Assembly: GCA_030148225.1 (NCBI GenBank) | Contig: JASBTX010000038.1 | Coordinates: 1-64,000 of the forward strand | Direction of reading: 5' to 3' | Length of the DNA stretch: 64,000 nucleotides | Source: Paracoccaceae bacterium | GTDB lineage: Bacteria > Pseudomonadota > Alphaproteobacteria > Rhodobacterales > Rhodobacteraceae | In this document: piece after piece, positions 7,697-17,606 of the stretch | Layout: each line of letters opens with the position of its first letter | How positions within the stretch are numbered: the stretch's first letter is position 1 | Made by a program: the position numbers and the translations under genes | The notes under the pieces: generated by a model | Told to the model about the DNA's origin: nothing | What the model saw: only the letters and a program-made list of their open reading frames with translations | Databases searched by the model: none

Positions 7697-8581
7697 TCAG
7701 CCCAGCCCGTTCAGATCGAGAAGTTCCAGATACAGGGCCGAATGATCCAGATCGCCATGGCCGAGCACGCTGCTCAGGCGCTGAAACCGTTCGGCAATGC
7801 GGGCGGTTTCCGGCAGCGTGATGCCAAGCGTGGCGGCTTCCTCCAGAATATTGGTCAGATCCTTGATCTGGACATCCGTGCGCCCGCCGGGCCTGAAATC
7901 GCCTTCGGTCATGCGCGCGCCGTGCTGGCGCAGGATCGTGCTGTCGGCAAAACCACCCTGCAGCGCATCGCGCACCGCGGCGGGGTCGGCGCTGCCCTTT
8001 TCAAGCATCAGCATCGCTTCGGCCACCACAGATATCGTCACCGCGACAATCGCCTGATTGGCCAGCTTGGCCAGTTGTCCCGCGCCGGTCGGCCCGACAT
8101 GCACCGCGCGGCCAAGTGGTGCCAGCACCGGACCGGCGGCGGCGAATGTTGCCGCATCGCCCCCGGCCATGATCGCCAGCGACCCGGCCATCGCGCCCCG
8201 TGTGCCCCCCGATACCGGCGCGTCAAGATAGCCGATGCCCGCTGCCGCCAGTTCAGCCGCCTGCGCGCGCGCCTCGCCGGGTTTGATGGATGACGTGTCA
8301 ATCCAGATCGCGCCTTTCGTCAGTGCCGCCCGCAGTGCCGCGTCACCGATCATCCGGCCCGTGACGCTGCCATCTGTCAGCGAGGTCAGGATGAATTCGG
8401 CCCCCGCCACGCAATCCGCCGGAGAGGCGGCCATCCGCGCGCCCTCCGCCCCAAGGGGAATGGCCTTCTCCATGCTGCGGTTCCAGACGCTCAGGCGATG
8501 CCCCGCCGACAGGAGGTTCTGCGCCATCGGCAGGCCCATCAGCCCCGTCCCGATCACCGCGATCCGTTTTTGTGCCGCCAT
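7697..8581 (-). CDS. Beta-hydroxyacid dehydrogenase (3-hydroxyisobutyrate/tartronate-semialdehyde type)
   Basis: A 294-residue NAD(P)-dependent enzyme. It has an N-terminal Rossmann GTGLMG at 11-16, the substrate signature DAPVSGGTRGA at 120-130 and catalytic K172 in GQLAKLANQ. Family members oxidise a beta-hydroxy acid to its semialdehyde (valine, glycerate or hydroxybutyrate metabolism). The sequence alone does not settle the substrate. It stands alone between two plus-strand genes and ends 16 bp from the kinase stop (convergent). Confidence 0.85.
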   Translation of the reverse strand: MAAQKRIAVIGTGLMGLPMAQNLLSAGHRLSVWNRSMEKAIPLGAEGARMAASPADCVAGAEFILTSLTDGSVTGRMIGDAALRAALTKGAIWIDTSSIKPGEARAQAAELAAAGIGYLDAPVSGGTRGAMAGSLAIMAGGDAATFAAAGPVLAPLGRAVHVGPTGAGQLAKLANQAIVAVTISVVAEAMLMLEKGSADPAAVRDALQGGFADSTILRQHGARMTEGDFRPGGRTDVQIKDLTNILEEAATLGITLPETARIAERFQRLSSVLGHGDLDHSALYLELLDLNGLG

Positions 8582-8676
8582 GCTGCTGACCGCCTTTCCT
8601 TTTTGCCTGCCCCTGCATATTTCTGGGGCGCAAGGCGGGTCAAGCGGGCAGGGGCCGCCGTCGCCGAAAGGGCCGG

Positions 8677-9183
8677 ATGCAGATTTTTGACGCCATCATC
8701 AGCGACCGCGGATCGAAATACGCCGTGTCGGGCGGTGCTGTCTGCACACGCGATGATATCAACCGCTGCCTTGCTTTGCTGAAGCGCAGAAAGAAATTCG
8801 CCAAGGCCACCCATCACAGCTGGGCGGCCATCCTGATGACGGATGCGGTGCGGTTACCGCTCAAGGCCGATGATGGCGAGGCCGGCGCGGGGAACATCAT
8901 TCTCAGGATGCTGACCCGCGCTGAACTGACGGGCCATCTGGTCATCGTCACGCGCTGGTATGGCGGCAGGCATCTGGGCGGCGACCGGTTTCGCCACGTT
9001 CAGGATGCCGTCAGCCATTATCTGGATCACGCTATGCGTTTGGGTCGGTTTGTCCCGAACATCCCTGTGGGTCGCGGGAATTGTCGAACTTGGCCGGGCC
9101 GGCAAAACCCGCGCCACCGCAGTTTCAGTCAAAATTCACCCATCCCGATGACGGGATTGAGGTTGTGCTTGTGGTTGCGGTAA
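8677..9183 (+). CDS. YigZ/IMPACT-family protein with atypical C-terminal extension
   Basis: Residues 1 to about 115 carry the IMPACT fold signature: THHSWAAI, DDGEAGAG, then VTRWYGGRHLGGDRFRHVQ. The domain is found alone in bacteria, where its role is unclear; in eukaryotes it is linked to control of translation. The last 50 or so residues (from about RLGRFVPN) are rich in R, P, W and S and look unlike the family, which normally ends soon after the helix that closes with YLDH. A lost stop or a small frameshift near 9030 is possible. GAAAGGG precedes the ATG. Confidence 0.75.
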   Translation: MQIFDAIISDRGSKYAVSGGAVCTRDDINRCLALLKRRKKFAKATHHSWAAILMTDAVRLPLKADDGEAGAGNIILRMLTRAELTGHLVIVTRWYGGRHLGGDRFRHVQDAVSHYLDHAMRLGRFVPNIPVGRGNCRTWPGRQNPRHRSFSQNSPIPMTGLRLCLWLR

Positions 9184-9260
9184 CAGCGCTATAATTGCGC
9201 TGGTGTTGGGGGCCGCATCGCAGATCGAACCGAATCCTGAATATCAAGACTTGGGAAGCG

Positions 9261-9290
9261 TCTGTCGTCCCGCGTGGCCCGCGGGACAGA
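9261..9290. repeat. GC-rich inverted repeat between IMPACT gene and sugar operon
   Basis: GTCCCGCG (9267-9274) and CGCGGGAC (9280-9287) form a perfect 8-bp stem with a 5-base loop, and flanking TCTGT/ACAGA allows an alternative longer pairing. No T-run follows, so it may be a terminator helper or an operator for the operon at 9399. The rest of 9184-9398 shows only the AAAGGAG ribosome site. Confidence 0.4.
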
Positions 9291-9398
9291 CATCTGGCAT
9301 CATCTGATCCGGTCAGATCCCGGTACGCCACCACATCCACAGAGCAGTCGCCCTGATGATCGGATTCGGGCCAACCACTCACATATAAAGGAGCCGAC

Positions 9399-10163
9399 AT
9401 GACGGCACTCTCCTATCAGCTCTACAGTTCCCGCAACTTTCCGCCGCTGGCCGACACGCTGTCGATGCTGGCCGGTATCGGCTACCGCGAGGTTGAAGGC
9501 TTTGGCGGCCTGTTTGACGCGGGCGCCGATCCTGCCCGGTTGCGTGACATGCTGGATCAGAACGGTCTGACCATGCCCACATGCCATGTCGGGCTGGACG
9601 AGATCGAGGGCAACCCGGCATCGGCAATCGAACGCGCCGGAACGTTAGGCGTGGAACGTGTTTATGTGCCGTTCCTGATGCCCGAGGCGCGCCCGACGGA
9701 CGCGGCGGGCTGGCGGGCATTTGGTCAGCGGCTGGCCGAGGCGGGCAAGCCCGTTCGCGATGCCGGGCTGGATTTCGGCTGGCACAATCACGATTTCGAA
9801 TTCCGCCCGGTGGACAGCGATGTCCTGCCCATCGATCTGCTCCTTGGGGCATCAGATGACCTCTCGTTCGAGTTTGACGTGGCCTGGGCCGTTCGCGCCG
9901 GTGCAGACCCGCTGATCTGGATTGACCGTTATGCCAGCCGGATCACCTCGGCCCATGTCAAGGATATCGCCGCGCCCGGCACCTGCCTGGATGAGGATGG
10001 CTGGGCGGATGTCGGCCATGGCACGCTGGATTGGGCGGGCCTGATGGCGGCGCTCCGGTCGGCCGGGACGCGGCATTTCATCGTCGAACACGACAATCCA
10101 GGCGATCATAAACGATTTGCAGAACAATCATTTGCAGCGATAACTTCATTTGGTGAGGCATAG
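9399..10163 (+). CDS. Sugar phosphate isomerase/epimerase (xylose-isomerase-like TIM barrel)
   Basis: A 254-residue protein of the AP-endonuclease-2/xylose isomerase superfamily. Metal-binding patterns are visible: GWHNHDFEF (about 126-134), FEFDVAW (about 150), HVKDIA (about 185) and FIVEHDNPG (about 225). Members epimerise or isomerise sugars and inosose derivatives. It is the first gene of a tight operon with a Gfo/Idh oxidoreductase and an aldo/keto reductase, a combination typical of oxidative catabolism of unusual sugars or keto-sugars. AAAGGAG lies 8 bases before the ATG. Confidence 0.85.
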   Translation: MTALSYQLYSSRNFPPLADTLSMLAGIGYREVEGFGGLFDAGADPARLRDMLDQNGLTMPTCHVGLDEIEGNPASAIERAGTLGVERVYVPFLMPEARPTDAAGWRAFGQRLAEAGKPVRDAGLDFGWHNHDFEFRPVDSDVLPIDLLLGASDDLSFEFDVAWAVRAGADPLIWIDRYASRITSAHVKDIAAPGTCLDEDGWADVGHGTLDWAGLMAALRSAGTRHFIVEHDNPGDHKRFAEQSFAAITSFGEA

Positions 10164-11300
10164 ATGAGTGATCTTGGCATCGGCATCATCGGATGCGGCA
10201 ATATTTCAACGGCCTACCTGACGCTGGCCCCGATGTTTCGGGGCATCGAAATGCGGGCGGTTGCCGACCTGAACCCCGAGGCCGCGGCGGCGCAGGCAGC
10301 AGAGTTCAACCTCCGCGCCCAGTCGGTTGATGAACTGCTCTCGGCGGATGATATCGATATCGTCGTCAACCTGACCATCCCCGAGGCGCATTTCGATGTG
10401 ACACGCGATATCCTTGCCGCCGGCAAACACGCCTATTCCGAAAAACCGCTGGTCCTGACACTCGCGCAGGGAAAATCGCTTGCCGATCTTGCGCGGAAGG
10501 GCGGGCTCAGGGTTGGTGCGGCCCCCGATACGTTTCTGGGCGGTGCGCATCAGCAGGCGCGCGCGCTGATCGATGCGGGCGAGGTTGGCAGGATCGTCGG
10601 CGGCACGGCGCATGTGATGTCCCACGGGATGGAGCACTGGCACCCCAATCCCGATTTCTTCTTTCAGCCCGGTGCCGGGCCGATGCTGGATATCGGTCCC
10701 TATTATGTCACCAATCTCATTCAGCTGATCGGCCCGGTCCGGCGGGTTGCGGCGCTCACCTCGGCGGCGACGCCGACGCGGCTGATCACCTCTGAACCCC
10801 GCGCGGGCGAGGAGATCGCGGTCAACACCCCCACCAATATTCACGGGCTCATCGAATTTCATTCCGGCGCGACGGTAACCATCACCACAAGCTGGGATGT
10901 CTGGGCACATCGCCACACCAATATGGAGCTTTATGGCACCGAAGGGTCCCTCTTTGTGCCGGACCCCAACTTCTTTGGCGGGCAACTCGGGATGTCGCGC
11001 CGCGAGGAGATCGAAGATGTCACGCCATGGGATCACCCCTTTGGCATCGACAATCACGATCTGGACAGCGACACGCCGCAGGCCAATTACCGCGCCGCCG
11101 GTCTGGCCGATATGGCGGCGGCCATCGCCACGGGCCGGGCGCATCGCTGCGGGCTCGATCTTGCGGTCCACGCAACCGATGTTATGACCGGCATGCTGAC
11201 ATCGGGGGAAACCGGCGCCTTTGTCGACATGAGCACGACATGCGAACGCCCGGCACCGCTCTCTCCTGAACAGGCGCGCGCATTGCTCAAAACAGGATGA
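10164..11300 (+). CDS. Gfo/Idh/MocA-family oxidoreductase
   Basis: A 378-residue protein with an N-terminal Rossmann GIIGCGNIS (about 7-15), the family's EKPLVLT around residue 90 and GPMLDIGPYYV near 172, where the acid and tyrosine help catalysis. Members oxidise or isomerise sugars and inositols using NAD(P). The start codon follows the previous stop with no gap, so it is translationally coupled to the epimerase gene. The real substrate is unknown. Confidence 0.88.
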   Translation: MSDLGIGIIGCGNISTAYLTLAPMFRGIEMRAVADLNPEAAAAQAAEFNLRAQSVDELLSADDIDIVVNLTIPEAHFDVTRDILAAGKHAYSEKPLVLTLAQGKSLADLARKGGLRVGAAPDTFLGGAHQQARALIDAGEVGRIVGGTAHVMSHGMEHWHPNPDFFFQPGAGPMLDIGPYYVTNLIQLIGPVRRVAALTSAATPTRLITSEPRAGEEIAVNTPTNIHGLIEFHSGATVTITTSWDVWAHRHTNMELYGTEGSLFVPDPNFFGGQLGMSRREEIEDVTPWDHPFGIDNHDLDSDTPQANYRAAGLADMAAAIATGRAHRCGLDLAVHATDVMTGMLTSGETGAFVDMSTTCERPAPLSPEQARALLKTG

Positions 11301-11304
11301 ACCC

Positions 11305-12351
11305 ATGACCTACAAGCCCAGCCCGAACCGCTACGACAACATGATCTATCGCCGCTGCGGCCGGTCCGGTGTGAAACTGCCGGTCATCTCTCTCGGGCTC
11401 TGGCACAATTTCGGCGGCGATACCCCGCACGAGGTCAAGCGCGCGATGTGCCGGACAGCATTTGATCTGGGCATCACCCATTTCGATCTGGCCAATAATT
11501 ACGGCCCGCCCCCCGGCAGCGCAGAAGAGGCGTACGGCGATATCCTCAAGACCGATTTCGCGGGCTACCGGGATGAGCTGATCATATCCTCCAAGGCCGG
11601 CTACAACATGTGGCAGGGGCCATACGGTGAATGGGGCAGCCGCAAATATCTGATCGCGTCCTGCGATGCCTCGCTCAGGCGCATGGGGCTGGATTATGTC
11701 GATATCTTCTATTCCCACCGTTTCGATCCCGACACGCCACTGGAAGAGACGATGGGCGCGCTGGATCAGATCGTACGCTCCGGCAAGGCGCTTTATGCCG
11801 GGATCAGCTCCTACAATTCGGAAAAAACGCGCGAGGCGGTGGCGATCCTGAATGATCTGGGCACGCCCTGCCTGATCCACCAGCCATCATACAACATGCT
11901 GAACCGATGGATCGAAACCGACGGGCTGAAGGACACGCTGCACGAGCTTGGCGTCGGTTCCATTGCCTTCACGCCACTGGCGCAGGGCATGCTGACCAGC
12001 AAATATCTGAACGGCGTCCCCGCCGACAGCCGCGCCAGTCAGGGCAAGTCGCTTTTTCCATCGATGCTGCGCGACGAGGCCATCGGCAATATCCGCAAGC
12101 TGAACGATCTGGCGGCGGCACGCGGCCAGACGCTGGCGCAGATGGCGATTGCCTGGGTGCTGCGCGAGGGCGGCATCACCACCGCCCTGATCGGCGCCTC
12201 CCGCCCCGGCCAGATCGAGGATTGCGCCGCCGTCATCGGCAATATGGAGTTCACCGCCGACGAACTGGCGCGGATCGACACCTATGCAAAGGGAGAGGCG
12301 ATCAACCTCTGGGCGGCGTCCTCGGCCTCTGACAACGCACCCGTGCGATGA
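11305..12351 (+). CDS. Aldo/keto reductase, YghZ/Kv-beta-like
   Basis: A 348-residue (alpha/beta)8 reductase with the family tetrad. It has ITHFDLANNYG (catalytic D and Y near 55-61), the Lys in IISSKAGYN (about 96) and the His in DIFYSHRFDP (about 137). NADP-binding residues sit in the C-terminal TALIGASRPGQIEDC. The N-terminus (YRRCGRSGVKLPVISLG) matches L-glyceraldehyde-3-phosphate reductase (YghZ) relatives. It begins 4 bp after the oxidoreductase stop and ends the sugar operon. Confidence 0.88.
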   Translation: MTYKPSPNRYDNMIYRRCGRSGVKLPVISLGLWHNFGGDTPHEVKRAMCRTAFDLGITHFDLANNYGPPPGSAEEAYGDILKTDFAGYRDELIISSKAGYNMWQGPYGEWGSRKYLIASCDASLRRMGLDYVDIFYSHRFDPDTPLEETMGALDQIVRSGKALYAGISSYNSEKTREAVAILNDLGTPCLIHQPSYNMLNRWIETDGLKDTLHELGVGSIAFTPLAQGMLTSKYLNGVPADSRASQGKSLFPSMLRDEAIGNIRKLNDLAAARGQTLAQMAIAWVLREGGITTALIGASRPGQIEDCAAVIGNMEFTADELARIDTYAKGEAINLWAASSASDNAPVR

Positions 12352-12569
12352 TCCGCAGCCGCGTTCCGTCCTGATCCCGGTCATGGCCGATCCATTTCTC
12401 AGGCTTTGATCCGTCGCGTTCAACGACCAAGGTCAGTGCGCCTCGGCCTTTCTTGCCTGTGAACGGAGGAAGTTGCGGCAGCAGGCGGTTTTGGCGGGGC
12501 ATGCCGGCCGATGACCGCAATCCGCTACAACCTGTCAGACGGCGCAGGGATCGATAACATGCAGGGGGA

Positions 12570-12646
12570 TGGTAGGCCCGGCAGGACTTGAACCCGCAAC
12601 CAAAGCGTTATGAGCGCTCTGCTCTAACCAATTGAGCTACAGGCCC
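12570..12646 (-). tRNA. tRNA with CAT anticodon (elongator Met or lysidine-Ile2)
   Basis: The minus strand reads GGGCCTGTAGCTCAATTGG, an anticodon loop CTCATAA, GCGGGTTCAAGTCCTGC and an encoded CCA. The anticodon is CAT. The initiator's three G-C pairs in the anticodon stem are absent, so it is either elongator Met or Ile2, whose C34 is modified by TilS. The acceptor stem needs a G1-U72 wobble. The 218 bp between the aldo/keto reductase and this tRNA show no supportable gene. Confidence 0.9.
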
Positions 12647-12750
12647 GCCTCAGGCGCCTTGCTAACAGATCGGGCGGGGCGGTCAAGCACCTGTTGCGGC
12701 GGCGCGCGGGCTCATGTATCGCCCGACCCAACACAGTTTCGGAGCGTGAC

Positions 12751-13800
12751 ATGACAGGCGGTAAAACGGGCCTTACCTATGCCGATGCGGGCGTCGATAT
12801 CGACGCGGGCAATGATCTGATCGAACGGATCAAACCCGCCGCCGCCCGAACCCGCCGTGCGGGCACGGTTGACGGTCTGGGTGGTTTCGGCGCGCTTTTC
12901 GATCTCAGGGCGGCGGGCTTTGACGATCCGGTTCTGGTCAGCGCCACCGATGGGGTGGGCACCAAGCTGCGCATCGCCATCGATACGGGCCTTTGTGACA
13001 CGATCGGCATCGATCTGGTGGCGATGTGCGTCAACGATCTGGTCTGTCAGGGGGCCGAACCCCTGTTTTTTCTGGATTACTTCGCGACGGGCAAGCTCGA
13101 CCTCGACCGGGCGAGCGCCGTGATCAACGGGATCGCCGCCGGGTGCGCGGCTTCGGGCGCGGCGCTGATCGGCGGCGAGACGGCGGAAATGCCCGGCATG
13201 TACGCGTCAGATGATTTTGACCTCGCGGGCTTTGCCGTGGGCGCGATGGAGCGGGGCCGCGCGTTGCCGCGCGATGTCGGCGCTGGTGATGTGCTTTTGG
13301 GGCTGGCCTCGGACGGGGTGCATTCCAACGGCTATTCGCTGGTGCGCCGGGTTGTCGGGATGTCCGGGCTGAGCTGGGATCAGCCCGCGCCATTTGCCCC
13401 GGAAATGTCGCTGGGGCAGGCGCTTCTGACGCCGACACGGCTTTATGTCCGGCCATTGCTCGCCGCGCTGCGGGTGGGCGGTGTGCACGCGCTGGCACAT
13501 ATCACCGGCGGCGGGTTAACCGAAAACCTGCCGCGCGTCCTGCCCGAAGGGCTGGGCGCGCTGATCGATCTGGACAGCTGGACGCTGCCGCCGGTTTTCG
13601 CCTGGCTGGCGGGTGCGGCTGACATCGCCCCGGATGAGATGCTCAAGACGTTCAATACCGGGATCGGCATGGTGGTTGTGGTCGATGCCGCGCGCGCCGA
13701 TGCGCTGAGTGATCTGCTGACAGGCGCGGGCGAAACCGTGCACTGGATCGGAGAGATCACCGAAACCCAAGGGGTCGCCTATCGCGGGTCGCTGATGTGA
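12751..13800 (+). CDS. purM: Phosphoribosylformylglycinamidine cyclo-ligase (AIR synthetase)
   Basis: Fifth step of purine synthesis: FGAM + ATP to AIR. I start at ATG 12751, preceded by GGAG, giving 349 residues, the usual length; an upstream in-frame ATG at 12694 would add 19 unlikely residues. Visible family blocks are [13 protein letters not shown] (N-terminus), [65 protein letters not shown] and [13 protein letters not shown]. It overlaps purN by 4 bp (GTGA), the classic purMN arrangement. Confidence 0.96.
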   Translation: MTGGKTGLTYADAGVDIDAGNDLIERIKPAAARTRRAGTVDGLGGFGALFDLRAAGFDDPVLVSATDGVGTKLRIAIDTGLCDTIGIDLVAMCVNDLVCQGAEPLFFLDYFATGKLDLDRASAVINGIAAGCAASGAALIGGETAEMPGMYASDDFDLAGFAVGAMERGRALPRDVGAGDVLLGLASDGVHSNGYSLVRRVVGMSGLSWDQPAPFAPEMSLGQALLTPTRLYVRPLLAALRVGGVHALAHITGGGLTENLPRVLPEGLGALIDLDSWTLPPVFAWLAGAADIAPDEMLKTFNTGIGMVVVVDAARADALSDLLTGAGETVHWIGEITETQGVAYRGSLM

Positions 13801-14384
13801 CCACCCGCGTTGCGATCCTGATTTCGGGCGGCGGGTCCAACATGGTCCGCCTGATCGAGAGCATGGCCGCAGATGATCATCCGGGACGGCCCGTCATCGT
13901 CATATCGAACAGGCCCGATGCGGCGGGGCTTGGCAAGGCCCGCGCGCTGGGGGTGGAAACGGCGGTTCTGGATCACCGGACATTCGGCAAAGACCGGGCA
14001 GGGTTCGAGACCGCACTCGCCGAAATCCTCGCCGCACATGCCGCCGATATCATTTGCCTCGCCGGGTTCATGCGCGTGCTCGGCCCGGAATTCGTCATGA
14101 AATATCAGGGCCGTATCCTGAATATTCACCCGTCCCTGTTGCCGAAATACAAGGGGCTCGATACCCATGCCCGCGCTATTCAGGCAGGCGATGCCCATGC
14201 CGGGTGCAGCGTGCATATCGTCACACCCGCGCTGGATGACGGCCCGGTGCTGGGTCAGGCCAGCGTGCCGATCCTGCCGGGCGACACGCCCGATGTGCTG
14301 GCCAGCCGCGTATTGGCGGCCGAGCACCAGTTGTATCCGCAGGTGCTGCGCGACTATCTGACAGCCCGGGCCAACGAACAATAG
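13797..14384 (+). CDS. purN: Phosphoribosylglycinamide formyltransferase
   Basis: Transfers a formyl group from 10-formyl-THF to GAR, the third step of purine synthesis. The 195 residues show LISGGGSNM near the start, the folate-site block [12 protein letters not shown], the catalytic Asn and His in [18 protein letters not shown], and the Asp in [15 protein letters not shown]. The start is GTG 13797, overlapping the purM stop; the ATG at 13795 is out of frame. It is convergent with typA, 6 bp away, leaving no room for a separate terminator. Confidence 0.96.
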   Translation: MTTRVAILISGGGSNMVRLIESMAADDHPGRPVIVISNRPDAAGLGKARALGVETAVLDHRTFGKDRAGFETALAEILAAHAADIICLAGFMRVLGPEFVMKYQGRILNIHPSLLPKYKGLDTHARAIQAGDAHAGCSVHIVTPALDDGPVLGQASVPILPGDTPDVLASRVLAAEHQLYPQVLRDYLTARANEQ

Positions 14385-14390
14385 CGGGCG

Positions 14391-16214
14391 CTAGCTGGCG
14401 GCGCGGGCCTGACGCTTGCGTTCATGCGGGTCCAGAAACCGCTTGCGCAGACGAATGGCGTTCGGCGTAACCTCGACCAGTTCGTCATTATCGACATAGG
14501 CAATCGCCTCTTCCAGCGACATGCGCACCGGTGGTGTCAGGCGCACCGCCTCGTCCGAGCCCGAGGCGCGCACATTGGTCAGTTTCTTGCCCTTCAGCGG
14601 ATTGACCTCGAGATCATTGTCGCGGCTGTGCTCGCCGATGATCATGCCCTGATAAACCGGCTCCTGCGCGCCGATAAAGAATCGCCCGCGATCTTCGAGG
14701 TTGAATATCGCATAGGCCACCGAGGTGCCGTTCTCCATCGAGATCAGCACACCCGCCCGCCGTCCGGGGATCGGCCCCTTATGCGGGGCCCAGTCATGAA
14801 AGACACGGTTCAGCACACCGGTCCCGCGCGTGTCGGTCAGAAACTCGCCGTGATAGCCGATCAGCCCGCGCGACGGAACATGCGCCACGATCCGGGTCTT
14901 GCCCGCGCCTGCGGGCTTCATCTCGGCCAGTTCACCACGGCGGGTTCCGGTCAGTTTTTCGATGACCGCGCCCGAGAACTCATCATCGACATCGATGGTG
15001 ACCTCTTCGACCGGTTCCAGCCGCTGCCCGTTTTCATGGCGAAAGAGCACCTGCGGGCGTGACACCGACAGCTCGAACCCTTCGCGCCGCATGTTCTCGA
15101 TCAGAACACCCATCTGCAATTCGCCACGCCCGGCCACTTCAAAGGCATCGCCGCCCGGCGTCTCCGAGACATGGATCGCCACATTCGATTCCGCTTCCTT
15201 CAGCAGGCGCTCGCGAATGACGCGCGACTGCACCTTCTTGCCGTCGCGCCCGGCCAGCGGGCTGTCATTGATGCCGAATGTCACGGTGATGGTGGGCGGA
15301 TCGATCGGTTGCGCGGGCAGGGGGGTCTCGACCTCGGGCGCACAGATCGTATCGGCAACCGTGGCGCGCGACATGCCGGCCAGCGTGACGATGTCACCGG
15401 CACTGCCCCGCTCGATCGCCACCTGCGACAGGCCGCGAAAGGCCAGCACCTTGGTGACGCGGAACTGCTCCAGCCTCGTGCCGTTGCGCGACAGCGCCTT
15501 GACTGTATCGCCCGCGCTCACGCTGCCGCTTTCGATCCGGCCGGTCAGGATGCGCCCGATAAAGGGATCGGCCCCCAGCGTGGTGGCCAGCATGCGAAAC
15601 GGCGCACCACCCGCATCGGCCTGTCGTGGTGCCGGCACATGTTCCACCACCAGATCCAGAAGCGCGTGCAGATTTTCTCGCGGCCCGTCCAGTTCCGCAT
15701 CCGCCCAGCCTGAACGCCCCGACGCATAGAGCGCCGGAAAATCCAGCTGATCGTCATCGGCACCCAGATTGGCAAAAAGGTCAAAGCACTCATCCAGCGC
15801 CCGGTCCGGCTCGGCATCGGGCTTGTCGACCTTGTTCAGCACCACGATGGGCCTGAGGCCCAGCGCCAGCGCCTTGGAGGTCACAAACTTGGTCTGCGGC
15901 ATCGGGCCTTCGGCGGCGTCCACCAGCAGGACAACCCCGTCGACCATGCTCAGGATACGCTCGACCTCGCCGCCGAAATCGGCATGGCCGGGCGTGTCGA
16001 CGATGTTGATCCGCGTGCCCTTCCACTCGACCGAGGTTGCCTTGGCCAGAATGGTGATCCCGCGTTCCCGTTCCAGATCGTTGCTGTCGAGCGCACGTTC
16101 GGCCACCTGCTGACCGTCGCGGAAGGCACCGGATTGTTTCAGCAGTTCATCGACCAGTGTCGTTTTGCCGTGATCGACATGCGCAATGATCGCAATATTG
16201 CGAAGTTCCATCAT
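14391..16214 (-). CDS. typA: Ribosome-associated translational GTPase TypA/BipA
   Basis: A ribosome-binding GTPase needed for late 50S assembly and growth under stress or cold. The roughly 607 residues show P-loop [12 protein letters not shown] near the N-terminus, switch region [21 protein letters not shown], then the beta-barrel and EF-G-like domains with the TypA-specific end. Of three clustered ATGs (16220, 16214, 16211), the GAGGA at 16221-16225 best serves 16214 or 16211. It is transcribed towards purN. Confidence 0.96.
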   Translation of the reverse strand: MMELRNIAIIAHVDHGKTTLVDELLKQSGAFRDGQQVAERALDSNDLERERGITILAKATSVEWKGTRINIVDTPGHADFGGEVERILSMVDGVVLLVDAAEGPMPQTKFVTSKALALGLRPIVVLNKVDKPDAEPDRALDECFDLFANLGADDDQLDFPALYASGRSGWADAELDGPRENLHALLDLVVEHVPAPRQADAGGAPFRMLATTLGADPFIGRILTGRIESGSVSAGDTVKALSRNGTRLEQFRVTKVLAFRGLSQVAIERGSAGDIVTLAGMSRATVADTICAPEVETPLPAQPIDPPTITVTFGINDSPLAGRDGKKVQSRVIRERLLKEAESNVAIHVSETPGGDAFEVAGRGELQMGVLIENMRREGFELSVSRPQVLFRHENGQRLEPVEEVTIDVDDEFSGAVIEKLTGTRRGELAEMKPAGAGKTRIVAHVPSRGLIGYHGEFLTDTRGTGVLNRVFHDWAPHKGPIPGRRAGVLISMENGTSVAYAIFNLEDRGRFFIGAQEPVYQGMIIGEHSRDNDLEVNPLKGKKLTNVRASGSDEAVRLTPPVRMSLEEAIAYVDNDELVEVTPNAIRLRKRFLDPHERKRQARAAS

Positions 16215-17606
16215 TCTCATTCCTCAGAAGTTCCGCGCGCCCTATCCGATCATGCCCCCCTTGACCAGAGCCATTCGTATACGCGTCGAAAATTCGCCGG
16301 GGCGAAACAGGTGATCAGGCGGAAATCGGCATCGGCAGCGGGTTCAGACGGCAGCCGAAAATGTACAGAATCGAACAATCCCTGATTCACGGGTGGCAGG
16401 CGGCGGTGGGGTTGGTGCCTTGTCCGCCTTGATCAGGACCGCTCTGACTGCACCAGTCAGGGCGGAATTTACCCCTTGGTCCTGCAGGTACGGGGCCGCC
16501 GTTGATCCCGATCTCCACGCCAAACGATCGGCGCGCCGCATGCGTATGGTGCGCGGGCTTTTGCCGGTCTGGCTGCCACGAATTTCAGGCCGCCGCAGGA
16601 CGATGCAGGATCCCTAGAGTTGCTGTTCAGTCCAGTCGCGCCCCAATGCCCGAGGCGGGCGGGCCATGCGGCCAGAGAGCACCGACAAGGCGCGCAGAAA
16701 GTGGCTGGTCGGCATTTTGCGGAATTGATGGATGACAGATTTCATGGGCTGCAAAGTTTTCAAAAACTAAATACTAACAACAATATAAAAACATACATTA
16801 ATTTTATTTCAGCACACGATTACGAGTGGTTTTGGCAAAGTCGTCCCGTCTGCAAATCGCGAAAATCGCAATGGCGCGATTGCGGGATTTCAAAACTAAT
16901 TTGCCCTGATATCAAAAATGGCAGCAACCTTATGATCTAATAAAAAGCAATAATATTAATGATATATATTGCGAAGCAAATGTATAAATTACGCTTCTGC
17001 CAAATGAAACCACCGAATTGCTGCGTGGCGTCACCTGCGCTGAATGGCTCTGTGGCCCGCGCGCAAAGGATATTGCAATTACGGGACGCCTTTGCGCTGA
17101 ACGGACTATGCAGGGTGGAGTAATGCCAAATTTACCAACATAAAACATATAATAAACAATGGCATGATATCCAAAATTAAAGTCACATGCTATCCGATCC
17201 GACGACCCGCGCCAGCACACAGCCATGCCCCGTCCGCCTGATTATGCAGGGTAATGACGACCATCTGTCTGACCGCCCTGGCATACGCCGCCGCGTGTTT
17301 ACGGATCAGCCATGTGTCACCCATTACGCTCTCGCTCACCGTTTGGCGGCGACCTGCCGGTAAACCCGAAACCGGTCACGCACCGGCATTCACACAGCCG
17401 GGTTGCCGACAATCAGCACATAGGGTGCCCTCCGCTTTGGCCGCCATTACCTCCCCGCCCGGGCGGGTGTCGCTGGGTCAACTCACCGCACAACGGCGCA
17501 TGATGGGCCGCAAAAATCACGTCGAGGCCAATCCGCCCGTGACGAACCCACAATGCACAGATTTCAAAAATTGGTTACACGATTCCAACCGGGGCCGGAA
17601 TTCCTG
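16215..17606. other. 1.4-kb gene-free island with AT-rich core
   Basis: I find no supportable gene in this stretch. It starts with the GC-rich typA leader and turns markedly AT-rich from about 16745 to 17010 (runs such as CAATATAAAAACATAC and AATAATATTAATGATATATATTG). It becomes mixed until the glycosyltransferase stop at 17607. Open frames here have skewed, shadow-like compositions. It could be decayed mobile DNA or a long regulatory region. No tRNA, transposase remnant or repeat array could be recognised. Confidence 0.5.

Noticed and set aside
9180-9200. AGCGCT-centred site at the IMPACT gene end as a LacI operator for the sugar operon
   Set aside because: Flanks are not palindromic (TAAC versus ATAA), and it lies over 200 bp from the operon start.
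10206-11306. Long minus-strand open frame (366 codons) opposite the Gfo/Idh gene
   Set aside because: It mirrors a gene with clear family motifs; the antisense translation is rich in R, G, Q and H and has no fold signature. GC-rich DNA gives such frames by chance.
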